NCBI RefSeq assembly: GCF_001641265.1
Contig: NW_020167521.1
Location: 620,001 to 684,000 of the forward strand
From: Pseudogymnoascus destructans
Lineage: Eukaryota > Ascomycota > Leotiomycetes > Thelebolales > Thelebolaceae
DNA length: 64,000 nt
Direction of reading: 5' to 3'
Under the pieces are notes generated by a model that saw only the letters and a program-made list of their open reading frames with translations, did no database searches and was not told the DNA's origin. The translations under genes were made by a program, and so were the position numbers. Below, in pieces: positions 1-11,700 of the stretch (the first letter of the stretch is position 1; every line of letters begins with the position of its first letter).

Positions 1-770
1 GCAGTGACAGCTAACAAGCAGGGCGGTGACATACGTTACCGATACGGCTGTAGATGTTCCCGGACTCTTTCAGGGCGAACAGCCTCGCGCCGTGGGCCGA
101 GTCATTGAAGGTAAAGCTCTGTACGACCCGTCAGCACTTTATCACCATCAGAAGTCCTCGTCCCCCGGATCCCAGGTATTTCCTTACCGTAGTCGCATAA
201 ATTGGCACCGCGCGCGCATTCGTCGTTGGGTCTGGCTCCTGGCTAAATCATCTAGTCAGCTTCTCAAGTCCCTGCCTCCATTTCTTGGGAATGGAGGGGA
301 GCGTTGGTTCAGTAATCGCCCTCCCACCACGATAATCCCACCACGATAAGACGACTTACCCCGCATGTAACTGTAACGTCTCAAAGTTCTTGCTGAGTCC
401 CTCTGCCATGATTGCTGTCTATAACTTGTCGTAAAAAGCTATATAAAAGGTATGTAATATACTCGAGGTATTAGAGTAGTCTTGCAAGGTCTGGGAAGCT
501 TTTTGTAGGGCTGGGGCAGGGAAGGAGGTTTATGATTGAAGATGAAAGGGCTAAAGGCGATGTCGGCGGCACGCAACGCGGCTGCGTCCCGTCGATCACG
601 CAATAAGGGTCACCACCCTCCAGGCCACCCAACAGAAAACCGAGTTGAGTGGCTCTAGCTCCCTCCAACCTCCCCCCTCAATCTCAAACACCCCAACATC
701 ACCACCAATGGAACAAAAATATGAGGACTCCTAAACATGCAAAAACCCAAGAACGGGATAGACAGAGAGT
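1..770. other. Unassigned sequence at window start
   Basis: I recognise no gene here. A short forward open frame (about 26-349) has plausible codons at its start but resembles no family I know and may be the decayed 3' end of something outside the window. No splice-consistent model or RNA gene was found. Confidence 0.5.
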
Positions 771-782
771 GTCAGAAAAAAG

Positions 783-805
783 AAAAAAAAAAAAAAAAAA
801 AAAAA
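783..805. repeat. Poly-A tract (23 A)
   Basis: There is an uninterrupted run of A, preceded by a shorter A6 run and a G. It lies just before the minisatellite. It could be a retroposed tail or simple sequence; no target-site duplication was found to decide. Confidence 0.9.
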
Positions 806-839
806 GGCGCCCACCCGTCCCCTGAATGACGACACTAGA

Positions 840-1331
840 AAGATGTTGAAGAAATAAGATAGTAAGTAAGTAGACTGGGAGGGAAGATGGGTGGTAGTAG
901 TAAGTAAGTAGCTTGGGAGGGAAGATGGTAGTAAGATATAAGATAGTAAGTAAGACAGTAAGTAAGTAGACTGGGAGGGAAGAAGTAAGTAAGATAGTAA
1001 GTAAGTAGATTGGGAGGGAAGATAGTAAGTAAGTAGATTGGTAGGGAAGATGGTAGTAAGATAGTAAGTAAGTAGACTAAGGGAAGATGGGTGGTAGTAG
1101 TAAAGTAAGTAGCTTGGGAGGGAAGATGGTAGTAAGATATAAGATAGTAAGTAAGATAGTAAGCAAGACAGTAAGTAAGTAGACTGGGAGGGAAGATAGT
1201 AAGTAAGTAGATTGGTAGGGAAGATGGTAGGAAGATAGTAAGTAAGTAGAAGGGAAGATGGGTGGTAGTAGTAAGTAAGTAAGTAGCTTGGGAGGGAAGA
1301 TGGTAGTAAGATGGTAAGTAAGTTGGAGGGA
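840..1331. repeat. Imperfect purine-rich minisatellite
   Basis: About eleven degenerate units are built from AAGTAAGTAG followed by a GGGAGGGAAGATGG-type block, with unit length varying through extra GTAAGATA pieces. The reverse strand is stop-poor in two frames only because the repeat is purine-rich; the predicted Leu/Ser/Tyr-rich peptides are artefacts. The strand asymmetry (almost no C on the plus strand) is striking. Confidence 0.9.
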
Positions 1332-1799
1332 GACAAGTTGCCAAGAGGTGAGAAGTCATTTCAGCGTTTTGTTGGTGGTGAAGTTGATGGAGAAGAAGGA
1401 GAGATGTTATTAACAATATCGACAGCTTATTATTAATGTATATACGTATAGATGGACACATTAATAACGAACATAATTAATTCTGCATCACCCGCATCAC
1501 CACCACTGAGACCCTCATCTCCGCCGCTGCCAACACCACGTCTCCGGAACCGCCTTCACCATCACCGTCGCTAATACCAGAAACGAATGAATTCATCCAC
1601 TTATCACCACCCCAGGTACCCACAATACCCTCCCAGCCTCTCTCCACCCGCCTCCCTACCCATTGATCATTATTGATCATTGATCCATCAATCCTACCTG
1701 CCCCCCAAAAAAAACCACCACTTCCCCAACGACCACCACCTCATCTTCCTAATCTCCCACCACGACCGGAGCCCGCAATCGACAAACACCACGACGACG

Positions 1800-2502
1800 A
1801 TGGGCTGCGCATTCCTCTCCCCCCTCCGCGTCTTGCAGCTCGTCACCGCGAGCGCTGTGCTCATCCTCTCTTCATATGGTACGCCCCCTTCCCCCCCCTT
1901 TTGCGCGCGACCCCGAGTTTGGCGCGGGCGGGTGCTAGTTCGGCGTGGACTGCTGGCGGTAGTGGTATCGGGAGAGTGGTGTGATATAGATAGGGGGACG
2001 GGAGGCTAACGAGAGGTAGTGGCGCATTGGTACGATGCAGATACATTGACCGCATCGCCGTCACAGTTTAACTTCTTGATCTTTACGGGGGTGTGGAGTT
2101 TGCTGGGTATTTTCTATTTGGAGGTTGTGCCGAGGAGGTGGCCTAGAGGTATGCCTTCCCCCCCCCAACCTGCCCCATCATTTCCCCCTCCTCCGCTAGG
2201 GAACAAGAAATTAACGATTGGTTGTTCCTACAGGCTCCCACCCCTACGCAGCATTTGCCCTCGAATCCCTAACAACCATATTCCACCTCTCCGGCTTCAT
2301 CGCCCTCGCCGTCTTCCTCTCCAAGCTCCTCTTCTGCCGCGGCTCCGTCTGCAACGCCGCCCGCGCCGACGTGGGCGCCGCCTCCTTCGGCTTCGTGTTA
2401 TGGGTTATCTCGACCGTGATGGTGGGGGTGGAGATCTTTAAGGGGGGCTTTAGGAGACAGGGTGGGGGGAAGGTCGAGATGAGGGGGGTGGGGACGGCGT
2501 AG
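1800..2502 (+). CDS. MARVEL-domain four-helix membrane protein
   Basis: The model joins 1800-1878, 2020-2148 and 2234-2502 (158 residues). Both introns are GT-AG (gtacgc and gtatgc donors) and keep frame. The product has four hydrophobic segments: one near the N-terminus after Met-Gly-Cys, one around FNFLIFTGVWSLLGIFYLEV, one around ALESLTTIFHLSGFIALAVF, and one around ASFGFVLWVISTVMVGVEIF. This is the layout of fungal MARVEL (membrane-associating) proteins such as the Nce102 group, which act at plasma-membrane microdomains. The tail is short, basic and glycine-rich. The start was chosen as the first Met giving a membrane segment. Family assignment is by fold pattern only; the exact orthologue is not identified. 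Confidence 0.8.
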
Positions 2503-2946
2503 CTTATATTGATGGGGAGGAGGGGGGGTGGATTGGTGAAAGGGCGATATATAGACGCAGGGGGACGATGATTTTTTTGATACCCGCGAGGGCGGCACAC
2601 AGACACGGCCAAGATGGAGGGGGCGGCGACGACGACATTCCCCGGTGTGCATACTATACGAACCGGGAGAGCGCCAGAGACAGATGGATGCATGTACAAA
2701 CAACGACGCGGCATGGCGCGAAACGGCGTGGGGGGACTTTTATGGGTGGTTATATAAGAATTTTGTAGGATTCATATACCTGAGGCGCTTTTTGTCGCTT
2801 TCTATACATGGAGGGAAGGATGGAAGGGAGGGGATTACATAGCATGGGTTCGGGGGGGGGTTCTTGAGCGATTTTGAGGGAAGGATTTTCGGGAATAAGA
2901 ACTGTATATCTAGATATTGTTTTTAAGAATTATATATAAGTTAACT
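2503..2946. other. 3' flank of MARVEL gene
   Basis: This is G-rich non-coding sequence with no recognisable gene. It becomes AT-rich (TATATAAG-type) just before the transposon target TA. Confidence 0.6.
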
Positions 2947-2948
2947 TA

Positions 2949-4808
2949 ACGTGGTTTATCAGTACGTCGGACATATCAGTACCTCGGACACTTTTCATTG
3001 GCATTCTACTTTGAATATCAATAAATCAACCATAACATATTAAATTAACTATAACTAAGCGGAATCAGATGAACTAGACATATCTATAGCTTCTTGACAA
3101 GTTCGCGCATTATGACCAGCTTTTCCACAGATCCCACAGCATCGCCTAGACGGTTGCCCCTCCTTGCGACTACCCCCAACCGCACGTACGTCGCGTCATA
3201 CCTGCTCATCCACATCCTTCTGTGCGATAATAGCCTGTGCATCCTCTACTATAAGTGCACCTCCTTCACGGACACGAGCCTTTTTAGCCCTGCGGCGTTT
3301 GCTAAGGGCTTCGTTGGCTGCTCGAAGGGTACGTACCTCAGCAGACAGAAGGGTGTTCTCATGTGCTAGTCGCTCCGTACCCTTTGCCAATGCAATAACT
3401 GTCCCGAAGAGTGGAGTTGGCGAGCTTCCTTGGTGATGGGCAATTCGATTTCGAACGAGGGTTGTTTGTGAAAGAGCTTCAGTTGGGTTGGAAGGGGTCT
3501 GGGAGACCCAAGGGTTGGTGTTGGCAGTAGAGGGTCTAGAGGGAGTTGGAGTCCGTAACCTCACGTCAAGCTTTGAAAGCACTGCTTGCGGGTCGAAAGG
3601 CACTAAGCCAGCTCCGCGGAACCCGGACTGGGCGTTTTGGGCTGTCATGGATTCCAGATATGCTGCTCTAAAGGCGAGAAAGAACTCGACCTTGGTAATG
3701 TGGTTGATATGAGCCTTAATGAAGGTCTCAATCTGCCGACCATATGCCCGCTTCAACACACTAAAGCACCCGACATCAAGTGGCTGAGTTAAATGAGACG
3801 AGTGGGGAGGTAGTCCAAGAGTTATAATGTTGTGTGCCTTGCAGTACTCTTGGAACTCGGCCGATTCATGACTCTCGTGCCCGTCTAACACCAGCATTCG
3901 ATATGGACCCCTTGCACGAACAGCAGTATGTTTGTCGAAGTGTTTCAACCATTCTAGACCCGTCTCATTGTTTGTCCATCCATTGCTTGTCGGTTTAACA
4001 ACCCAGTTGTGTGGAAGGCCGCCGTCTGTATACCAATTTGCAAGATGATTCTTGCCTTTAACTACCAAAAATGGAGGAATACTCCAGCCGTCACTGTTGA
4101 TACAAGCAATCGCTGTAGCCCATTCCCGATTCCCTGGCTGAACTGCCTTACCTCTGCCAAGTCGATCTGCACAGGTAACAACCATTGCAGGGCAAATCAC
4201 ACCCATCATAAACCCAGTTTCGTCAAAGTTATAGAAGTCGCAGTCCAAAACACCATATTTTGCCCTCATATTTTCCACTAGTCGAAACCACGCGCCAATT
4301 AGTTCAGGATCTTCGCACAAGGCCCTTTGGAAGTCGTAAACGCGATTAAAACGCGTCTTTAATTCTGGACGTCGTTGTACAAATCGGTGGGCCCAGAGCT
4401 TCCCGACGCGCCTCCCTCCACGCGACTCGAGTATAAAATTTGCCATATCTTCTACACCAGCAAGCCGGGGTGCAAATCCTCTTGAATCCATATCAAGTAT
4501 ATTCCGAATAACCACCTCCTCTTCTAGTATAGTTAATTTCATCATTGCAGGCCGGCGTTCGTAGACAGTAGTTCGGCCGTTCATTCTGTCGCAGAGTGTA
4601 GAATGAGGTACTTCATAGAGCTTAGCAGCCTTCCGACGACTTAGATTTTTTGATGTTCGGATAGCCTCGATAGCTAGAATGATTTTTGCTTCTTGGGTAA
4701 TCACTGACATAATAAAAGGTGGAAAAAACGCGTTGTGAAGTTAGAGGGTAGGAAATTCGGGAAAAGTGTCCGAGGTACTGATATGTCCGACGTACTGATA
4801 AACCACGT
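2949..4808 (-). mobile_element. Fot1/pogo-type DNA transposon (copy A)
   Basis: The 1860-bp element is bounded by perfect 48-bp terminal inverted repeats beginning ACGTGGTTTATCAGTACGTC. It is flanked by the TA dinucleotide duplication (2947-2948 and 4809-4810) expected for the Tc1/mariner-pogo superfamily. Inside each terminal repeat a 15-mer (ATCAGTACSTCGGACA-like) occurs twice, which may be the transposase binding site. Size and layout match Fusarium Fot1. It carries one transposase gene on the minus strand that is interrupted by a single stop codon. Confidence 0.95.
3055..4710 (-). pseudogene. Fot1-type transposase, single in-frame stop
   Basis: The reading frame is 551 sense or stop codons long in total and ends at TAG 3055-3057. 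It is broken once, by TGA at 3196-3198 after residue 504. Domains in order: psq-type helix-turn-helix (about 8-55), Tc5/CENP-B-like DNA-binding domain (about 60-130), and a DDE_1 catalytic domain with Asp in FYNFDETGFMMGV, Asp in LVLDGHESH and Asp in LTQPLDVGCF. Behind the stop the same frame encodes a CCHC knuckle (CGICGKAGHNARTC), so the translated product would lack only this tail. Activity without the knuckle cannot be excluded. It may be a recently disabled copy or may use read-through. Confidence 0.9.
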
Positions 4809-4810
4809 TA

Positions 4811-5357
4811 TATATATTTTTTCCTATATAAATTTGGAATTAGAGAGAGTTCTGGTGATGGCTGGACTCGTCATTGACTCTATATTTGAAAATCCTTGGT
4901 ATAACTTGATTGGGAGTCGTGGTTCCGTGGTGGGGGCTGAGACGTGGTGAAACCCGTTACGTCGGGTGGGCACAATGCCTTTTTTCCCAGTTATAGGCTG
5001 GCACAATAGCCTGATGGAGGTTGGTAGTGTGGGTGGAACGAGTGACTGACGCTGGTTGAGAATGAGAGCTATTCTGGAGCGGTGCGTTGCTTATTTGGGA
5101 GCTGGTTGGTTGGTATTGGAACCGGGCGTGATGTTCTCGGTTTCTGCTGTATCTCTCAGGATATCCTCCCTGGAATGGTATGGATGGCTGAGTATGACTG
5201 GCCTGTATTATTCAACTGGTATGACGGCCGTAAATAGACTGTCTTTGACCATGCCTCGGAGAATGAGCGACTCGACGTATCCCTTGGTGCAATCTTCTGC
5301 CTTAAACTGTCCCCTCTTCTCAGTCCTGTATATCCATAGACAGTGCATTTAGACAGC
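4811..5357. other. Intergenic, no gene recognised
   Basis: Only short frames without family resemblance or splice support occur between the transposon and the 3' end of PGA1. Confidence 0.5.
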
Positions 5358-6127
5358 TTATTTATCCTTCTTCTGAACATCCGTCTTCGCAACCCCCGCC
5401 AAAAACCTGCTCATGAACCGCGCCACGAAGAAGCTTCCAATGGCGACAATTGTGATGTATCCTGCTGTCGGAACAAGCGATCTCGGGAACACATCGAGTA
5501 TGAACGGGTCCAGGATGATGTCGACGAATACCGGGGAAGGATTTTTCATCAGATGTACATCCGTGGTGTAATAGTCCGCCGCAGTAGAGATGCTCAGAAG
5601 CAACAGCGACTCATCGGTCGTTCGAGTCGCTGGTCGAATAGCGGACTTCAGCGAATCCCCACCAGACTCTGGCTTGCTCTGCTGCGTCTCGGAGTACTCC
5701 GCCAGAGACATGGTCAATCTCGGGTTTTTGAAGACATCAGCTACTTCGTATGTTTCGAGGTGGAAAGATGTCGGTTTCTGGAGTGTTGCTGTTAGCTGAA
5801 GTAGTGATGGGGAGAAGAGAGCTGGTTACTTACCGTGGCTGGCCAGCAGATGCGAACCTCGTATCTCTGCCCTTCAGTCAAGTCGCTGAGGATGAACCAT
5901 GATGCTGGACCACGAGGCAAAGCGTCGGAAGGGAACTCGGAGTGCAGCTGCGTCCGAATTGTCGAGTGCTCTGGAGATAGAGTCTGGAGGTGTAGATTCT
6001 CGAAGGTGGGGTGGTCTAGAGGAATTGTAAGGGCACTAGGAGCTATGAATATCGTCTTTTCCACATTTGCAATGACAGTCTGCGTACAAACTGCCAAAAA
6101 CACAGAAATAATACTATAGAGCCTCAT
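5358..6127 (-). CDS. PGA1: GPI mannosyltransferase II co-factor Pga1
   Basis: The model is 6127-5834 joined to 5777-5358 (237 residues) with one GT-AG intron whose acceptor is CCAG before AAACCG. The N-terminus is a cleavable signal peptide (MRLYSIISVFLAVCTQTVIA). The lumenal part carries the family hallmark LTEGQRYEVRICW, followed by FHLETYEV. A C-terminal transmembrane segment (about 205-225) ends in a lysine-rich KKDK tail compatible with ER retention. Pga1 works with Gpi18 in the ER to add the second mannose to GPI anchors. It is transcribed divergently from alpha-tubulin. Assignment rests on motif and architecture. Confidence 0.82.
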
Positions 6128-6456
6128 CTTGATATAGATTGTATAGCTGTATGACCGTGGACCCTGTGAAATGAAGCTTTGACGTTCGAAATATGATAGC
6201 TCCTCGCCAAAAGTCGCGCGCTTCCCTGAAGCAAGTCGCGCTAGCCGTGGGACCCCTGCCTGTTTTGCGCGCTATCCCAATTCATAAACAAACCCACAAA
6301 GTGCTGAAGCGACAACAACTCCTTCCCCACCAACGCTTCTGCTCTTCCCATACCTCAACAGACCAGCACCGCTGCAATCTTTTCGAGAGTTAATCCTCGA
6401 ATCTTCACTCCATCGCAACTACACACAAACTTGCTACGCTCGTATCCTCTTTCAAA
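6128..6456. promoter_or_regulatory. Shared divergent promoter PGA1/TUB1
   Basis: 329 bp separate the two start codons, so both promoters and 5' leaders must lie here. The tubulin side has a CT/CA-rich leader (CTTCCCC, CAACAACTCC, CACACAAAC stretches) typical of highly expressed fungal genes. No clear TATA box was seen. Confidence 0.6.
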
Positions 6457-8138
6457 ATGAGAGAAATCATCAGCATCAACGGTTCGTTAGCCCCTGACGC
6501 GACGTTCACCGCTCCTGATAGAGTCAACATTAGGCCTCGAAATATATCCTTGCTGACAACATTTTCCTACAGTCGGCCAGGCTGGTTGCCAGATTGCCAA
6601 CTCGTGCTGGGAGGTGAGCTTCACCCTGAGCTCAAAAGCTCGAGATATGATCCTGTTCGGATGGACATTGAATACTGATGCCTTCTGTGTAGCTTTACTG
6701 CCTTGAGCACGGTATCCAGGTACGTTATCGACCCCCTAAACTTTCCGAGACCCCGGAAACAGAACATCCTTTTACCTTTGACTCACCTGCTGACGCGTGA
6801 TACTTCTATAGCCAGATGGATACTTGACCGAAGAGCGCAAGGCCGCCGAGCCTGATCAGGGGTTCAGCACCTTCTTCTCCGAGACTGGTAAATATTCACC
6901 TTCGATCCACGACAACTTCATCGATAACGGACTGTTAACTGACACGATACCTTATAGGCCAGGGCAAGTACGTTCCCCGCACCATCTACTGCGATCTCGA
7001 GCCCAACGTGGTCGATGAGGTCCGCACCGGTACCTACCGCAGCCTTTTTCACCCGGAGCACATGATTACCGGCAAGGAGGATGCGTCCAACAACTACGCT
7101 CGTGGTCACTACACCGTCGGAAAGGAGCTGATCGACCAGGTCCTCGACACCGTCCGCCGCGTTGCCGACAACTGCTCTGGTCTCCAGGGTTTCCTCGTCT
7201 TCCACTCCTTCGGTGGTGGAACCGGATCTGGTTTCGGAGCTCTCCTCATGGAGCGTCTGTCAGTCGACTACGGCAAGAAGTGCAAGCTCGAGTTCTGCGT
7301 CTACCCAGCCCCACAAACCGCCACCTCGGTCGTCGAGCCATACAACTCCATCCTCACCACCCACACCACCCTCGAGCACTCTGACTGCTCCTTCATGGTC
7401 GACAACGAGGCCATCTACGACATCTGCAGACGCAACCTTGGACTCGAGAGACCCAACTACGAGAACCTGAACCGCCTGATCGCTCAGGTTGTCTCCTCCA
7501 TCACCGCCTCCCTCCGCTTCGACGGCTCCCTCAACGTCGATCTCAACGAGTTCCAGACCAACTTGGTGCCTTACCCCCGTATCCACTTCCCTCTCGTCGC
7601 CTACGCCCCAGTTGTCTCCGCAGCCAAGGCATCCCACGAGGCCAACTCCGTCCAGGAGATCTCCATGTCCTGCTTCGAGCCCCACAACCAGATGGTCAAG
7701 TGCGACCCCCGCAACGGAAAGTACATGGCCACCTGCCTCCTGTACCGTGGTGACGTTGTCCCCAAGGACGCCCACAGCGCTGTTGCCACCCTCAAGACCA
7801 AGCGCACCATCCAGTTCGTCGACTGGTGCCCAACTGGTTTCAAGCTTGGTATCTGCTACCAGCCACCGCAGATGGTCCCCAACGGTGACCTCGCCAAGGT
7901 CAACCGTGCCGTCTGCATGTTGTCCAACACCACCGCCATCGCCGAGGCCTGGTCCGCTCTCTCCCACAAGTTCGACCTCATGTACTCCAAGCGTGCCTTC
8001 GTCCACTGGTACGTTGGTGAGGGTATGGAGGAGGGTGAATTCTCTGAGGCCCGTGAGGATTTGGCCGCTCTCGAGCGCGATTACGAGGAGGTTGCCGCCG
8101 ACTCCCTCGAGGGTGAGGAGATCGAGGCCGAGTACTAG
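6457..8138 (+). CDS. TUB1: Alpha-tubulin
   Basis: Five exons: 6457-6481, 6573-6613, 6693-6719, 6812-6887 and 6958-8138, all with GT-AG borders, give 449 residues, the normal length. The product starts MREIISINVGQAGCQIANSC and contains the GTP-binding tubulin signature GGGTGSG. It carries the catalytic-type Glu region typical of alpha-tubulins and ends in an acidic tail with terminal tyrosine (EEIEAEY). It forms the alpha/beta heterodimer of microtubules. The four introns lie in the first 150 codons, and exon 3 is only 27 bp. The long last exon has strongly C-biased codons, which suggests high expression. Confidence 0.98.
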
Positions 8139-8790
8139 ATTCTCTCTGGCAAGAATAATTGTTTTGTGCAGGTTATAATCTAAGGACTACACTTTGGCTG
8201 TGGAATGGAGCTGGACGATGTTCTCTAGGGAGCGTTTTACGGCTTTTTATTCATGGTCAGTTTGGTGTCTAGAATGTTTGCTCGGCGGTCTTTGCAAAAT
8301 AGCGAAGCGCCTTCCTTTTCTCAACAGAATGAATGATAATTGCTTTCGAATGCATCAATGTAGCTCCCATTTTGTACCCATGGTGACGTGATACCGTGTA
8401 GATATGGTGTACCAGAATGGTTGGAGAACAATTCCGTAAATAAGGACACGAGTCTGAATGTCGCACGCCGTGAAAATTTCCCAAATGCAGCTAAATGTAG
8501 GAATCTAGACAGTCTCGTATTTGACACAATGCAATTTAAATTAGGTGATACCAATTACCTCAGATTGGGTGATGACGCGGCGGCAATTGCCGCGGTTGCC
8601 GCTTGACAATCTACCGCAACCACCGTTGGCGAAGTGGTTCAAGCTCCCCATCACACCCAAACCCCTCTTTGTTTTTAGCCTTCCGGAATCGACTCCAACC
8701 CGAGCTAGCATTGGCACGAGCAGTTACAGCTTCTCATTCAAGAAAATCAACAGTTAGGGCCCTGTGCGCTGGTGGATCAGTGCGAGCGCG
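8139..8790. other. Intergenic TUB1 3' region and EDE1 5' leader
   Basis: No additional gene was recognised. The half next to EDE1 is CA-rich, as expected of a 5' leader. Confidence 0.6.
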
Positions 8791-11700
8791 ATGGCGGACA
8801 CCAACGTCGACTCTGGTAAGACCCTTGAATGCTCTTTCAGGACGCAATCCTCAAGTCCTTTCATCACGACCTTGTATCGACATTACGAAGGCAATACGTG
8901 TGTTCTACTGGATGCAGGCTGATGATAGACAGTTGCCCTGAACTTGAATCTGACACCAGAGGAGGTACGAGTGTTTGGGCAGCTGTTCCGCGAGGCGGAC
9001 TCTGAGAACATCGGCGTTGTTACTGGCGAGGTGGCCGTGACATTCTTTGAGAAGACAAGGCTTGATCCACAGGTGCTGGGCGTGGTAAGTTCATGATCCG
9101 AGAGATCCCGTCATCCATTGAGGGATGGCAATGTCACTCATTGGACGGCTGAGCTGACTGCTGTTTACACAGATATGGAACATCGCCGACAAAGAAAACA
9201 GAGGACTGCTCACTCCTACCGGCTTCAGTATCGTCTTGAGATTGATCGGTCACGCACAAGCGGGAAGAGACCCGACAGCAGAGCTCGCATTCCGACCAGG
9301 ACCGATCCCTAAATTCGATGGCGGCAAGCCGGGCGGCGCCGCACCGCCACCTCCCCAAGGGCCACCACCTGGACCAATACAACCGCAGACGAGTGGAAAC
9401 CCCATAAGAGTCCCTCCGTTGACCCCCGATAAGGTCCAGCAATATGCCGCGTTATTCGAGAAGTCTGGCGCCCAGGACGGCGTATTAGGTGGCGAACAGG
9501 CCAAACAAATATTCGAACGGGCAGGGCTTCCGAATGAGGTTCTTGGGAGAATTTGGTACCTTGCGGATACTGAGCATCGAGGTGCTCTTACGGTTACTGA
9601 GTTCATCATCGCTATGCATCTGTTGGCATCGTCCAAGTCAGGGGCTATGCGCACACTACCGAATGTTCTCCCAGGTGGGCTTATAGAGGCTGCTGCGAGG
9701 CGCCCACCTTTACGGCAGCTATCCGATGTCACCGGGGGACCACCTGCAGTATCTCTGATTCCGAGGCAATTCACGGGCCACAATCTGGGAAGAACGGCCA
9801 GCCCTCTGAGCAAGCCTGCGTTTGGTCAAGTCCCTCCGTCGCCAGGTACTTGGGTCATCTCTCCTGCCGACAAGAATCGCTTTGATAGCATATACGCTAC
9901 TATTGACAAGACGAATCGCGGTTTCATCACTGGCGATGAAGCCGTGCCATTTTTCAGCAACTCTAAATTGCCAGAGGAGGCGTTGGCACAGATTTGGGAC
10001 TTGGCTGATATCAACTCCCAAGGCCATCTGACAAGGGACGAATTTGCCGTCGCTATGTATCTCATCCGCCAACAGAGAGGCAAGCGTGACGGGAGAGATG
10101 CATTACCTGCCACCTTGCCGGCGGAGCTGATCCCACCAAGCATGCGATCGCAAATCCGACAACCCCAACAACCTACCGCGCCTGCTTTCGAAACTGCTGC
10201 GCCGACCATTCATAAGTCCGCCGCGGACGACTTGTTCGGACTTGATGCGATGGCAAGCGCTACCCCACCACCAGCTCCTGCACAACAGGCTCTGTCCACT
10301 GGCGGATCCAATTTTGGAGACCCATTTGCAACCAGCAGAAGCCCGATGACGCCAAGCAGCCCTGTTGCTGGCAGCCCTCAGCATATTCCGACTCAGAATA
10401 CGGGTTTCAAGCCATTTGTGCCATCGTCGTCCTTTGGCCAGTCGTTATCGCATAATGCAACTGGCGGATCCAGTGCGTCGACGCCGCTGGCTCGATCTGG
10501 AACCATGGACGACCTTTTGGGGGATAACGACCCGGAGATTAGCAGGAAGCTAACTAATGAGACTAGTGAACTTGCTAACTTGTCGAACCAAGTTGGTACG
10601 CTGTCAAAGCAGATGCAAGAAGTCCAGGGCCAGCGCTCAACCTCGCAGAATGAGCTTACCCAAGCAACATCCCAGAAGAAGGAATTTGAGACTAGACTTT
10701 CCCAGCTTCGCACCCTCTATGAGAAGGAGGCAAAGGATGTTAGAGCATCGGAGGAGCGCCTTACTGCATCCAGGAATGAGACCAGGAAGCTACAACAAGA
10801 TATCGCCATGGTTGAAGGTTCCCATCAAGACCTTCAAAACCAACATCACCAAGTCTCAGTTGCCTTGCAAGCCGATCAGCAAGAGAATGCCAGCCTGAAA
10901 GAACGTATCAAGGCTTTAAATACAGAGATAGCTCAATTGAAGCCCCAGCTCGAGAAGTTAAGGTCCGAAGCCCGTCAGCAAAAGGGTCTGGTTGCAATCA
11001 ACAAAAAGCAGCTGCTGACTAATGAAGGGGAACGCGATAAACTGAAGACCGAGGCTGGCGAGCTGAACCAGAGCATCGAGCAAGATACAAGGGCTCTCTC
11101 TGAGAGCTCAGCAGCCAACTCGAAAGCACAAAGCCCTGCCCCGGCGGCCGCAAGCCCAGCTCTATCGTCGATGAGCACAAGCAACCCATTCTTCAGGCGG
11201 CAAGGAAGCAGCTCTGATATCGCCTTCTCTCCGTTCCCTTCCCCTCCTGCAGCCCAGCAGCCAGGAAATTCATTTGAAAACATCTTTGGACCAACATATG
11301 AGACGCGTGTGAGTGCATCAGCGGCTGCTTCCCAGATGCCGGCGACAACATTCAAGCAATCTGTTGACGCCCAGGACAAGTCTGCCCCCCCATCAGCAGA
11401 CATGCCAGCTCGTGAAGGCCTTACCCCAGAACCCCCCCAGTCAAGACAGATCAGTTCGAGCTTCCTGCCTTTCTCGCAGCCAGACAATGAGTCTATCAGC
11501 TCATCTCGCCAGGTCTCTGTGCCAGGAAGCAGATTTGGAGAGGGTTCGGAAACACCAAAGAATGTTGTGTCAACGCCCACAGGATCATCTGTAGCAGATA
11601 TCCAAGAGAACCGACCTGGATCAGCAGTGTTTGATCGTAATATCACTGCGTCCCCTGCAAGCGAGGCTCTATCCACAGGTAGCCGTAAGGAATCCATGCC

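Noticed and set aside
731..1461. Two long overlapping reverse frames rich in Leu/Ser/Tyr
   Set aside because: They are translations of the minisatellite; no domain, no splice signals and both frames are open for compositional reasons.
7260..8006. 248-codon reverse frame opposite alpha-tubulin
   Set aside because: Shadow of a highly biased real exon; no independent support.
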